Shown here in pieces: positions 24,485 through 32,493 of a stretch of 64,000 nucleotides of DNA. The first letter of the stretch is position 1. Each line of letters opens with the position of its first letter. The notes under the pieces were generated by a model. That model worked only from the letters and a program-made list of their open reading frames with translations, made no database searches and had not been told where the DNA came from. The translations under genes were made by a program, and so were the position numbers. Source of the DNA: Actinospineispora acaciae DSM 45401 (lineage in GTDB: Bacteria; Actinomycetota; Actinomycetes; Mycobacteriales; Pseudonocardiaceae). The DNA is taken from positions 310,001 to 374,000 of the forward strand of contig NZ_JIAI01000004.1 in assembly GCF_000620785.1 (NCBI RefSeq), in the 5' to 3' direction.

Positions 24485-24504
24485 TGGTAAGCCAATCCTT
24501 ACCA
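24485..24504. promoter_or_regulatory. 20-bp palindrome upstream of the histidine kinase
   Basis: TGGTAAG-CCAATC-CTTACCA, perfect 7+6+7. It ends 21 nt before the GTG at 24463. A good candidate for the cognate response regulator or a repressor of the two-component operon. Confidence 0.55.
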
Positions 24505-24681
24505 GAATGCACACGGTGCGTCGTATGCAGAGGGTCGTTCCGGCCCACCCTCACGCCAGAATCGTGAACAACCCTCAATTACTTGAGCCGCGTCCGCTGG
24601 CTCCAGATACAACGGCCGGGAGCTTCCCGCCGCCGACGGCACACGAGCTTACGCCGCACGCCGGGCGCGGCCGCATTCAGC

Positions 24682-25404
24682 TCAGTGCGCGACACCTTCG
24701 CCCAGGTAGGCCGCCTGGACCCGAGGGTCGCCGAGCAGGTCGGCGCCGGTTCCGGCCAGCGTGGTGCGCCCCAGGTCGATGACGTAGGCGTAGTCGGACA
24801 GCGCCAGCGCGGCCAGCGCGTTCTGCTCCACCAGCAGCACGGTGGTGCCCTCGGCACGCAGTTCGCGGATGGTGTCGAAGATCTTGTTCGTCATGATCGG
24901 CGCCAGCCCCATGGAGGGCTCGTCGAGCATCAGCAGCTTCGGGCGCGACATCAGCGCGCGGCCTATCGCGAGCATCTGCTGCTCGCCGCCGGAGAACAGC
25001 CCGGCCTTGGTGTCCCGCCGCTCGCCGAGCACCGGGAACAGCGTGTAGACCTTGTCCAGGTCGGCCAGCACGGCGTGCTCGTCGCGGCGGGTGTGCGCGC
25101 CGAGGCGCAGGTTCTCCTCGACGGTCATCCGGGCGAACACCCGCCGCCCCTCGGGGCTGTGCGCCACGCCCCGGGACAGGATCTCGTGCGCGGGCAGCCG
25201 GTGCAGCGGTTCGCCGTCGAAGATCACCTCACCGGACGCGGGCGTGACCAGCCCGGAGATGGAGCGCAGCGTGGTGGTCTTGCCGGCGCCGTTGCTCCCG
25301 ATCAGGCTGACGATCTGGCCGCGCCCCACCGAGAACGTCACCCCGCGCACCGCCCGGATCGCGCCGTAGGCGACGGTCAGCTCGCGCACTTCGAGCAGGC
25401 TCAT
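24682..25404 (-). CDS. livF: Branched-chain amino acid ABC transporter ATPase LivF
   Basis: 240 residues from ATG 25404, preceded by GAGGCGGG. Nucleotide-binding domain of the high-affinity leucine/isoleucine/valine importer: Walker A GSNGAGKTTTLR, signature LFSGGEQQMLAIGRAL, Walker B LLMLDEPSMGLAP. The sequence LEVRELTVAYGAIRAVRGV and GSNGAGKTT are typical of LivF as opposed to LivG. Last gene of livK-livH-livM-livG-livF, 76 nt after livG. Confidence 0.92.
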   Translation of the reverse strand: MSLLEVRELTVAYGAIRAVRGVTFSVGRGQIVSLIGSNGAGKTTTLRSISGLVTPASGEVIFDGEPLHRLPAHEILSRGVAHSPEGRRVFARMTVEENLRLGAHTRRDEHAVLADLDKVYTLFPVLGERRDTKAGLFSGGEQQMLAIGRALMSRPKLLMLDEPSMGLAPIMTNKIFDTIRELRAEGTTVLLVEQNALAALALSDYAYVIDLGRTTLAGTGADLLGDPRVQAAYLGEGVAH

Positions 25405-25480
25405 CGCTGTGACACCCGCCTCGCTCCGCTCGGCACGATGGGCATTCGCGATGGTCTGCTGGGCTCGTTGCGTTGTGGGC

Positions 25481-26323
25481 TCATGCCCGGCCCCCATGTA
25501 TCAGAGCGTCGACGTCGGAGGGCGGGGCGCCGAGGTAGGCCTCGATCACCCTGGGGTCGCCCTGGACCTCGTCGGCGCCGCCCTCGACGAGCACCGCGCC
25601 CTGGACCAGCACCAGCACCCTGTCACACAGCGAGAAGATGAACTTGGTGTCGTGCTCGATGACCACCACCGCGATGCCCTGCTCGCGGATGGCCAGGATC
25701 AGCCGCCGGGTGTTCTCCGTCTCGGCCGCGTTCATGCCGGCCGTGGGCTCGTCGAGCAGGAGTACGGACGGATCGGTGGCCAGCGCCCTGGCGATCTCCA
25801 GGCGCCGCTGGTCACCGTAGGAGAGGTTGTTGGCCAGCTCGTCGGACACAGTGGTGAGCCCGACGAACTCCAGCAGCTGTGACGCCCGGTTCGCCGCCTC
25901 GGCCTCGCTGCGGCGGAACCCGCGACCGTGCAGCAGCGAGGACAGCACCCCCTGGCGCATCCGCACGTGCCGGCCCACCAGCACGTTCTCCTGGACGGTC
26001 ATGGTCGGGAAGAGCCTGATGTTCTGGAACGTCCGGGCCACGCCGCTCTCGGTGACCCTGGCCGAGTCGCGCGGCAGCGCCCGCCCGCGCAGCGTGACGG
26101 CCCCGGCGGTGGGCGTGTACAGGCCGGTCAGGCAGTTGAACAGGGTGGTCTTGCCGGCGCCGTTGGGCCCGATCAGCCCGAGCACCTCGCGCTCGGCCAG
26201 CCCGAAGGACACCTCGCGCAGCGCGGCCAGGCCCCCGAACTCCATCGTCACCCGGGACGCCCGCAGCAGCGTCGGCGCGGACGGGCGGGCGGTGGGCAGC
26301 CGTACGGTCGGCGGGTCGATCAC
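25481..26323 (-). CDS. livG: Branched-chain amino acid ABC transporter ATPase LivG
   Basis: 280 residues from a GTG overlapping the livM stop by 4 nt. Second ATPase of the importer: EFGGLAALREVSFGL, Walker A GPNGAGKTTLFNCLTG, FQNIRLFPTMTVQENVLVG, a signature of LSYGDQRRLEIARAL, Walker B VLLLDEPTAGMN. The YG-type signature and the PTMTVxEN segment are standard for LivG. An N-terminal extension of about 20 residues precedes the domain. Confidence 0.92.
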   Translation of the reverse strand: MIDPPTVRLPTARPSAPTLLRASRVTMEFGGLAALREVSFGLAEREVLGLIGPNGAGKTTLFNCLTGLYTPTAGAVTLRGRALPRDSARVTESGVARTFQNIRLFPTMTVQENVLVGRHVRMRQGVLSSLLHGRGFRRSEAEAANRASQLLEFVGLTTVSDELANNLSYGDQRRLEIARALATDPSVLLLDEPTAGMNAAETENTRRLILAIREQGIAVVVIEHDTKFIFSLCDRVLVLVQGAVLVEGGADEVQGDPRVIEAYLGAPPSDVDALIHGGRA

Positions 26324-28062
26324 GATCCGGCCGCCTTCGCCGTGGATGTCTCGACGAACTCCGCCCGCCGATGCCGGTCGGGCACCAGCCCCTGCGGCCG
26401 CATCCTCATGATCAGGATCAGCGCGATGCCGAACAGCAGCAGCCGGTAGTCGGAGAACTCCCGCAGCTTCTCGGGCAGCACGAACAGGATCGACGCGCCG
26501 AGCACCGCGCCCGGGATCGTGCCCATGCCGCCGAGGATCACCGCCGCCAGCAACGTCACCGACTCCAGGAACCGAAAGCTCTCGTAGGACACGGTCGCGG
26601 TCTTGTGCGCGAAGAACGCGCCGGCGAACCCCGCGAGCATGGCGCCCAGCAGGAAGGCCAGGATCTTGATCGGTCCGGTCCGGATGCCCATGGCCCTGGC
26701 GGCGTCCTCGTCCTCCCTGATCGCGATCCAGGCGCGCCCCAGCTTCGAGTTCTTCACATTGCCGAACACCAGCATCACCAGCGCGGTGATCATCACGATC
26801 AGCAGGTAGTACAGCACGCCGGGCGGCAGCTCCAGCCCGCCCAGGGTGACCGGTCCGTCGAACGACGTCCCCAGCACCTCGACCGGCGGGATGCCCGGGA
26901 TCGCGTTGGAGCCGCCGGTCAGCCCGCCGATGTCGTTCTGCGCGCTGCGCACGAAGATCTCGCCGAACGCCAGCGTCACGATCGCCAGGTAGTCGCCGCG
27001 CACCCGCAGCGTCGGCGACCCGACGACCGCGCCGAACAGCCCGGCCACCACCGCCGCGACCACCATGACCACCGGGAACGGCACCGACAGCCCGACCTTC
27101 GAGGCCGCCGCGCCGGACAGGTTGGCCGCCACGAACGCGCCGATGCCCAGGAACGCGACGTAGCCGAGGTCGAGCAGCCCGGCCAGGCCGACCACGATGT
27201 TCAGCCCGATCGCGGTGACCGCGTAGACCCCGATGTTGGCCGCGACGGTCATCCAGTACTCGGTGCCCGCGCCGGTCAGCGGCAGCGCCAGCGCGCACAC
27301 CAGCAGCACCGCCACGCTGAACACGTGGTGCCGCTCGGACACCGCCGCCACCCAGCTCAGCAGCCCGGACGCGTTCAACGCCCCCGCCGCGCCACCCACC
27401 GCCGCGAGGAACGACAGGAAGACCGCGCCGGAGTAGACGTTCGCCGCCCCGCCCTGGCCACCGCTGGTGAGCAGCGCCGAGACCAGCAGGAGCAGCAGCA
27501 CGAACACCACCAGCAGCAGCCCGCACTCGGCCACCGGATGCAGCCGCCAGCCGTAACGAGGCGCACCCGCGCCCGCACCGCCGCCCAGGACCGACCCCGC
27601 GACCACCAGCGCACCGCCGGCCAACGTCACGAGAGCGCCGAACGCAACGTCACCGTCCGAGGCCGTGACCGCCCCGAACCCGCCGCCGAGCGCCACCAGG
27701 TACCCGAGGTTCACCCCGGTGACCGCGACGATGCCGACGCCCAGCGCGCGCAGCATCCGTCCGCGCCCCGGCACCGCCACCAGCGACAGCACGATCGCCG
27801 CCGCGCCCAGTGCCAGCAGGTGCAGCCGGAAACCCGTCACGCCGAACGGCTCGGTGAAGAACTCCAGCGTCGCCTTGGCCGGGTACGCACCGTCGTTGAG
27901 CACGAACGTCGCCCACGGCAGGTACGCGCCGACCAGCGTGAGCACGCCGCCGGCGACGCGCAGCGCGGAGGTGAGCGGCGCCGGCCCGTGCTCGCCCCCG
28001 GGGCTCCCCTGGGTCGAGGACGAGGCCGCATGGGCCGGCGCCGTTCTGTGGGTGGTGGTCAT
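26320..28062 (-). CDS. livM: Branched-chain amino acid ABC permease LivM, long form
   Basis: 580 residues, far longer than the usual 300-400 for LivM. The C-terminal ~330 residues are the standard permease: TAIGLNIVVGLAGLLDLGYVAFLGIGAFVAA, GDYLAIVTLAFGEI and FGNVKNSKLGRAWIAIREDEDAARAMGI. The N-terminal ~250 residues add about six further hydrophobic helices with Ala/Gly/Val-rich loops. The extension is in frame with no sign of fusion to another known domain. It overlaps livH by ATGA upstream and livG by GTGA downstream. Confidence 0.9.
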   Translation of the reverse strand: MTTTHRTAPAHAASSSTQGSPGGEHGPAPLTSALRVAGGVLTLVGAYLPWATFVLNDGAYPAKATLEFFTEPFGVTGFRLHLLALGAAAIVLSLVAVPGRGRMLRALGVGIVAVTGVNLGYLVALGGGFGAVTASDGDVAFGALVTLAGGALVVAGSVLGGGAGAGAPRYGWRLHPVAECGLLLVVFVLLLLLVSALLTSGGQGGAANVYSGAVFLSFLAAVGGAAGALNASGLLSWVAAVSERHHVFSVAVLLVCALALPLTGAGTEYWMTVAANIGVYAVTAIGLNIVVGLAGLLDLGYVAFLGIGAFVAANLSGAAASKVGLSVPFPVVMVVAAVVAGLFGAVVGSPTLRVRGDYLAIVTLAFGEIFVRSAQNDIGGLTGGSNAIPGIPPVEVLGTSFDGPVTLGGLELPPGVLYYLLIVMITALVMLVFGNVKNSKLGRAWIAIREDEDAARAMGIRTGPIKILAFLLGAMLAGFAGAFFAHKTATVSYESFRFLESVTLLAAVILGGMGTIPGAVLGASILFVLPEKLREFSDYRLLLFGIALILIMRMRPQGLVPDRHRRAEFVETSTAKAAGS

Positions 28063-28988
28063 GCGCGGACCCGTTCCGTCTCGCCGAAGAAGCCCTCCGG
28101 CCGGAACACCAACACCACGATCAACACGACGAAGATCCAGACGTAGTCGTAGGCGGAACCGCCGGGCAGGTACTGCCCGCCGAGGGACTTGACCAGGCCG
28201 ATCGCCAGGCCGCCGACCACGGCGCCCCGGATGTTGCCGATGCCGCCGAGCACCGCCGCGGTGAACGCGAAGATCCCGTTCTGGAACCCCATGTCGATGT
28301 TGATGTTGTTCAGGAACCCGCCGTAGAGCACCCCCGCGACCCCGGCCAGCGCCCCGCCCACCGCGAAGGTGAGCATGATGACCCGGTCCGGGCTGATGCC
28401 CATCAGCCGCGCCACGTCGGGGTCCTGGGCCGTCGCCCGCATCGCCCTGCCCATCCGGGACCGCTCGATGAACAGGTGCAACCCCACCGCGAGCACCAGC
28501 GACACCACGATGAGCAGCACGCCCGAGTACTTGACAGGCACGCCGCCGCCCACCGGGATGACCAGCGCCCCCGGCACGAAGATCTCCGGGAACGGGATCG
28601 CCGCCGTCGCACCCGGGTAGAACACCCGCACCATCTCCTGCAGGGCCACCGACACCCCCAGCGCCGTGATCAGGGGAGCCAGCCGGGGAGCGCCCCGCAG
28701 CGGGCGGTAGGCGAAGCGTTCCATGGCCAGCGCCACGGCCGCCGCGACCACCGCCCCCGCGACCAGCAACAGCGGCAGGGCGAGGTACCAGCGATGCTGC
28801 ACGAAGGTGGGGAGCAGGTAGCTGAACATCGCCAGGCCGCCGTACGCACCGATCATGAAGATCTCGCCGTGCGCGAAGTTGATCAACTGGATGATGCCGT
28901 AGACCATCGTGTAGCCCAGCGCGATCAGGCCGACCAGCGACCCGAGCACCAGTCCGTTGACGATCTGCGACAGCAGGGTGGACAGCAA
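28059..28988 (-). CDS. livH: Branched-chain amino acid ABC permease LivH
   Basis: About 309 residues. The family sequence begins almost at once (LSQIVNGLVLGSLVGLIALGYTMVYGIIQLINFAHGE), followed by eight helices and GISPDRVIMLTFAVGGALAGVAGVLYGG. There is no ATG or GTG at the front. A TTG at 28997 abuts the AAGGA motif and cannot use it, while the TTG at 28988 lies 9 nt beyond it, so the latter is preferred. Coupled to livM by a 4-nt overlap. Confidence 0.88.
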   Translation of the reverse strand: MLSTLLSQIVNGLVLGSLVGLIALGYTMVYGIIQLINFAHGEIFMIGAYGGLAMFSYLLPTFVQHRWYLALPLLLVAGAVVAAAVALAMERFAYRPLRGAPRLAPLITALGVSVALQEMVRVFYPGATAAIPFPEIFVPGALVIPVGGGVPVKYSGVLLIVVSLVLAVGLHLFIERSRMGRAMRATAQDPDVARLMGISPDRVIMLTFAVGGALAGVAGVLYGGFLNNINIDMGFQNGIFAFTAAVLGGIGNIRGAVVGGLAIGLVKSLGGQYLPGGSAYDYVWIFVVLIVVLVFRPEGFFGETERVRA

Positions 28989-29000
28989 GAGGGGCAATCC

Positions 29001-30236
29001 TTACCGGGACGGGGTGTATGCCCCGGTCTGCAACGGCGCGAAGTCGTCGCCCTTGACCGAGTAGATGGTCAGCACCTTGTTCGTGGTGTCGCCGAACTGG
29101 TCGAACGCGACCTCGCCGCTGGCGCCCTTCATCCGGGTCTTCTGCACGCGCTCGACCAGCTTCTTGCGGCTGGAGGTCTCGAACTTCCCGGTGCCCACCA
29201 CGTCGGCCAGGCCCTGGATGATCACGTTCGCCGCGTCGTAGGTCATCGCGCCGTAGGCGCTGGACGGCTCGGAGTACCGCGCCGCCTTGTACGCGTCGAC
29301 AAAGCCCTTCGCGCTGGGCAGGCTCTCCGCCGGCGCGCCGACGCCGGTGGCCAGGTCGCCCTCACGCCCGCCGAGCGAGACGTACTTCTGGTCGGCGATG
29401 CCGTCCCCGCCCATCAGCGGAATGTTCAGGCCGTTGTCCGCGAGCTGCTTGGACAGCGGGCCGGCCGCCGGGTACTCGCCGCCGTAGTAGAGGGCGTCCG
29501 GCTTCTTCGGCCGGATCTTGGCGACCACGCTGGAGAAGTCGGTGTCCTTCTCGCCCACCTTCTCCTGGGCGACGATCTCCGCGCCGAGCCGCTTGGCCTC
29601 GGTCATGAACTGCTGGGTCAGCCCGACGCCGTAGGTCTTGCCGTCGTTGACCACCGCGATCTTCTTCTTGCCGGCCTTCTTCACCAGGTACTGGGCGCCG
29701 AACGGGCCCTGCACCAGGTCGTTGGTGTTCACCCGGAAGTACGTGGGGAACTGGCGCTTCGGCGCCGTCGCCGCCGCGTCACCCATGGTGAGCGAGGGAC
29801 CGGTGTTGCCCGAGGAGATCTGCACGATGTCGCGCTGGGCCAGGATCGGCGCCGCCGACTGGGCGGTCGAGGAGTTGTAGGTGCCGATCACCGCCGCCAC
29901 GTTCGGGTCGGACGCCAGCTTCGTCGCGGCCTGCGCGGCCACCTGCGGCGTCGACTGGTCGTCCTCGGGCTGGAAGGCCAGCCGGTAGCCGGGCACCGCG
30001 CAGGACTGGTTGGCCTCCTTGATCGCGAGGTCGGCCGAGTTCCGCATGCCGAGGCCGATCGCCGAGAGCCCGCCGGACATCGGCGCGATCAGCCCGACCA
30101 CCACCGTGCCCTTGCTGGTGTCACACGACGACCCGCCCCCGCCACCCCCCTCCGAGCGGTTCGTGCCGCACGCCGAGAGCGCCACCGCCCCGGCGAGTAC
30201 CAGCCCGGTCACCGCCACCGACCGTTTCCGACTCAT
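29001..30236 (-). CDS. livK: Branched-chain amino acid ABC substrate-binding lipoprotein LivK
   Basis: 411 residues from ATG 30236 with GGGAGG upstream. Lipoprotein signal: MSRKRS, hydrophobic stretch, then LSAC with the lipidated Cys23, followed by a Gly/Ser-rich linker. The mature part is a periplasmic-binding-protein type 1 fold (VVVGLIAPMSGGLSAIG, NVAAVIGTYNSSTAQSAAPI, KIAVVNDGKTYGVGL). It delivers branched-chain amino acids or related amides to LivHMGF. First gene of the liv operon. Confidence 0.92.
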   Translation of the reverse strand: MSRKRSVAVTGLVLAGAVALSACGTNRSEGGGGGGSSCDTSKGTVVVGLIAPMSGGLSAIGLGMRNSADLAIKEANQSCAVPGYRLAFQPEDDQSTPQVAAQAATKLASDPNVAAVIGTYNSSTAQSAAPILAQRDIVQISSGNTGPSLTMGDAAATAPKRQFPTYFRVNTNDLVQGPFGAQYLVKKAGKKKIAVVNDGKTYGVGLTQQFMTEAKRLGAEIVAQEKVGEKDTDFSSVVAKIRPKKPDALYYGGEYPAAGPLSKQLADNGLNIPLMGGDGIADQKYVSLGGREGDLATGVGAPAESLPSAKGFVDAYKAARYSEPSSAYGAMTYDAANVIIQGLADVVGTGKFETSSRKKLVERVQKTRMKGASGEVAFDQFGDTTNKVLTIYSVKGDDFAPLQTGAYTPSR

Positions 30237-30533
30237 CCCTGTTCCTCCCTGACCACCAGGTAATTTGCGATAGAGACCGCGCGAGGTCTGTGAATCCAGG
30301 CAGAAGCACAACCGTGGGCTCTGCTCGAAATATCGAATAATCACGTGCCCGAGGCGCCGTTGCATCGACGTTCAAGCGCTCAGCAAGCTCCCGCCTACCC
30401 CCAGACACACAAGACCTGTGCGCGCCGCGTAGTCCGGCTGCGCGACAGCCATCTCACCGATGGCGGGGCGTCTCCGGAAGGACCAGTCCGGCATAGGCCG
30501 ATGCCGCCCGGGCATCGCGCCAGGTTCGCGCCG
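30237..30533. other. livK upstream region
   Basis: 297 bases between livK and the ACT-domain gene on the same strand. No gene recognised. It must hold any separate liv promoter; an AT-rich patch lies at about 30325-30345. No riboswitch structure was recognised. Confidence 0.4.
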
Positions 30534-30812
30534 CTACCCGTGTTCCGCCGACACCACGGACGGCATTCGCCGCAGCCGCGCCAGCAACATCTCGATCTCG
30601 CCGGAGGTCAGCAGCGCGGTGCAGCCCACCCTGCTCTCGACCACGCCCTCGCGGACCTCGACCTCCAGGTCGCGGACGCGGTACACCCGCCCCCGCAGCA
30701 GGGTCACCACGCGCAGCACGCCGTCGAGGCCGCCGGTGACGTGCGCGACGACGGCGCGGTAGGTGGGAAACTCGGCGGCGTCGTTCACGCGCGCCTGGGC
30801 CGTACTGTTCAT
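30534..30812 (-). CDS. Small ACT-domain protein (acetolactate synthase small-subunit-like)
   Basis: 92 residues from ATG 30812 with GAGGAG upstream. The pattern VVAHVTGGLDGVLRVVTLLRGRVYRVRDLEVEVRE matches an ACT fold as in short IlvM/IlvN regulatory subunits, which bind branched-chain amino acids. No large subunit is adjacent. It is followed 298 nt later on the same strand by the liv importer, so it may sense or respond to branched-chain amino acids. A hairpin and possible leader peptide lie in its 5' region. Confidence 0.65.
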   Translation of the reverse strand: MNSTAQARVNDAAEFPTYRAVVAHVTGGLDGVLRVVTLLRGRVYRVRDLEVEVREGVVESRVGCTALLTSGEIEMLLARLRRMPSVVSAEHG

Positions 30813-30879
30813 CACGGATCTCCTCGGTCGAACCAGCGAAGATCCGGGCCAGGCCCCGGAGGCGGACACGGCGCGAGCG

Positions 30880-30912
30880 GGCGCGCCGGCGACCTGGCTC
30901 AGCCGGCGCGCC
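30880..30912 (-). terminator. 11-bp hairpin (attenuator-like) before ACT gene
   Basis: GGCGCGCCGGC (30880-30890) and GCCGGCGCGCC (30902-30912) are perfect arms around an 11-nt loop. It lies in the minus-strand 5' region of the ACT-domain gene. No T-run follows, so it would act as a pause or Rho-linked site, or block the ribosome. Confidence 0.5.
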
Positions 30913-30952
30913 GGGTAATGATGCCGCCGAAGGGGGCGATCACGGGCCGCAC
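30899..30952 (-). promoter_or_regulatory. Possible leader peptide with Ile codons
   Basis: In-frame GTG codons at 30952 and 30943 begin a short frame, VIAPFGGIITRRAG from the second, ending with TGA at 30901-30899. Three of its codons are Ile, two of them adjacent. The TACTGT box at 30966-30961 would place transcription start near 30953, allowing leaderless translation from 30952. The stop codon falls in the loop of the hairpin at 30880-30912, the geometry of an amino-acid attenuator. Confidence 0.4.
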
Positions 30953-31132
30953 GGGGACGGACAGTAGCAAGAAACGCCGCCGATCGTGACGAACCGAGGA
31001 CGAGCGCCCCAACCGATCGCCGCCAAGTCGTGTCGTCAGGCGTAACACGGAACGTTTCGCGCGCGGTTTCTAGCCTAAGTTGATCGTGTTCGGTACGTTC
31101 ACAGAATCGGTAGCTCCACGGAGGTCAGCGAA

Positions 31133-31588
31133 ATGCGCCCGTTCTGGTTCTCCCCCGCTCTGGTCGTCGCGGGCGGTGTGGCCGTCGCGTTGTTGGCCGG
31201 CGGCTCGGCGGCGGCCCCGCCGCTGGTTCCGTCGGCCGCGCCGCCGGTCGCCCTGGCGTCCGTGTCTGACGTATCGGTCCCGGCGTCCGGCGGTCACGGT
31301 CGTGCCCCGCAGCCGCCCGCGCCCGCCCCGGTCCCGAAGTCGACGCCGGTGGAGGGGCACGACCTCGGCGGCATCAACCTCAAGGGCTACTGCAACTACA
31401 CCGGCTACGACGACGTCAAGCTGATCGCGAACAACCCGTACGGCTGGGTCTGCTTCAACAACGGCGACGACCACATGACCTCACTGACCGTGAACGACGC
31501 GTGCCAGTGGCAGGGCGAGTGGGGCGACGTCGGCGTCCCGCCGGCCAACGGCGACCCGAACCTGTGGCGGTGCTGGTCGGTGGGCTAG
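31133..31588 (+). CDS. Small secreted protein with Trp/Cys-rich domain
   Basis: 151 residues. Signal peptide about 1-28 (FWFSPALVVAGGVAVALLAGGSAAA), a Pro/Ala-rich linker to about residue 75, then a conserved-looking domain with four Cys: GGINLKGYCNYTGYDDV, GWVCFNN, NDACQWQG and WRCW. The same Cys/Trp pattern appears as an extracellular tail on actinobacterial serine/threonine kinases and in stand-alone secreted proteins; its function is unknown. A strong terminator follows. Confidence 0.75.
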   Translation: MRPFWFSPALVVAGGVAVALLAGGSAAAPPLVPSAAPPVALASVSDVSVPASGGHGRAPQPPAPAPVPKSTPVEGHDLGGINLKGYCNYTGYDDVKLIANNPYGWVCFNNGDDHMTSLTVNDACQWQGEWGDVGVPPANGDPNLWRCWSVG

Positions 31589-31615
31589 ACCGCCCCCGGC
31601 ACCCGGTCTTTCACA

Positions 31616-31663
31616 GCCGCCGCCGCCCAGCCCGTACCCCCGGGCAGGGCGGCGGCGGTTTGC
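31616..31663 (+). terminator. Intrinsic-type terminator after the secreted protein
   Basis: CCGCCGCCGCCC (31617-31628) pairs perfectly with GGGCGGCGGCGG (31647-31658) around an 18-nt loop; TTTG follows. Confidence 0.75.
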
Positions 31664-31710
31664 TGTGCGTGATGATCTGTGACAGCGACCACTGCTATGA
31701 CTACAAGTGT

Positions 31711-31731
31711 GACAAACACCCGTATTTTGTC
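31711..31731. promoter_or_regulatory. Inverted repeat upstream of TetR gene
   Basis: GACAAA (31711-31716) and TTTGTC (31726-31731), 9 nt apart, 43 nt before the TetR GTG. GTGTGAC/TGTGAC motifs nearby add partial repeats. Candidate autoregulatory operator. Confidence 0.4.
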
Positions 31732-31774
31732 TACGGGAGCGACACCGCCCGCCTTGTTGTGTAACTTGCGGTGG

Positions 31775-32389
31775 GTGAGTCAAGGGCGCGGGTTCTACTC
31801 GGAGATGCGTGCGGTCGTGCGCGAGCGGTTGCTGGACGTGACCGCCGAGTTGATCTGCGCCGAGGGCTGGGCGGCGGTCACCATGAGCCGGGTCGCCGAC
31901 CAGGTCGGGGTCAGCCGCCAGCTGGTGTACAAGCAGCTCGGCGGCAAGGGCGCGCTCGGTGAGGCCGTCGTCTCCCGCGAGGTCGAACGGATCCTGGGCA
32001 GCGTGGTGGAGAAGCTGCGCGAGCACGGCGGCGACCCGCTGGCCGGGATCCCGGCGGCCGTCGAGTTCGTGCTGCGCACCGGCGCGGAGAACCCGCTGAT
32101 CAAGGCGGTCCTGCTGGGCAGGCACGGCGGCGACGACGGCCTGCTGCCGTTGCTGACCACCCGCCCCGAGCCCGTCCTGGGGCCGGCCACCGAGGTCGTG
32201 CTGGCCGAGGTTCGGGTCCGCTACGCCGACCTGGCGGTGGACGACGACGTGCTCGCCCGCGTCGTCGAGATCGTGGTCCGGCTGACCCTGAGCCACCTGC
32301 TGCAACCCAGCGGCCCGGTCGAAGAGGCCCTCGCCCAGATCCGCATCGTCATCGAAGGCGCCCTCGCCCGCTACACGCGGGCGAACTGA
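31775..32389 (+). CDS. TetR-family regulator
   Basis: 204 residues from GTG 31775; an ATG at 31805 would give 194. Helix-turn-helix VRERLLDVTAELICAEGWAAVTMSRVADQVGVSRQLVYKQLGGKGAL, with an all-helical C-terminal domain containing HLLQPSGPVEEAL, similar to other short actinobacterial TetR proteins. No obvious target gene; the tandem GntR gene follows on the same strand after about 100 nt. Confidence 0.83.
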   Translation: MSQGRGFYSEMRAVVRERLLDVTAELICAEGWAAVTMSRVADQVGVSRQLVYKQLGGKGALGEAVVSREVERILGSVVEKLREHGGDPLAGIPAAVEFVLRTGAENPLIKAVLLGRHGGDDGLLPLLTTRPEPVLGPATEVVLAEVRVRYADLAVDDDVLARVVEIVVRLTLSHLLQPSGPVEEALAQIRIVIEGALARYTRAN

Positions 32390-32493
32390 CCGGCGGCCGC
32401 AGCAACACCACGAGACACCACATCCAGGGACCGTGGCACACCGCGCGATGCGGCCTGCCCCGCCTCGGCCCGCGAGCACGAAGGAGTGCCGCC

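Larger units (their letters stand above)
30813..31132. other. Divergent intergenic region with leader/attenuator
   Basis: 320 bases between the ACT-domain gene and the secreted protein. The minus-strand part holds a -10-like TACTGT (30966-30961), a short frame with Ile codons and an 11-bp hairpin, annotated separately. The rest shows no gene; a GATCGT/CGATC-rich part at 30980-31015 is unexplained. Confidence 0.5.

Noticed and set aside
31679..31774. Upstream ATG start for the TetR gene
   Set aside because: It would put an inverted repeat and low-complexity Thr-rich sequence in the protein; GTG 31775 or ATG 31805 fits the family length.
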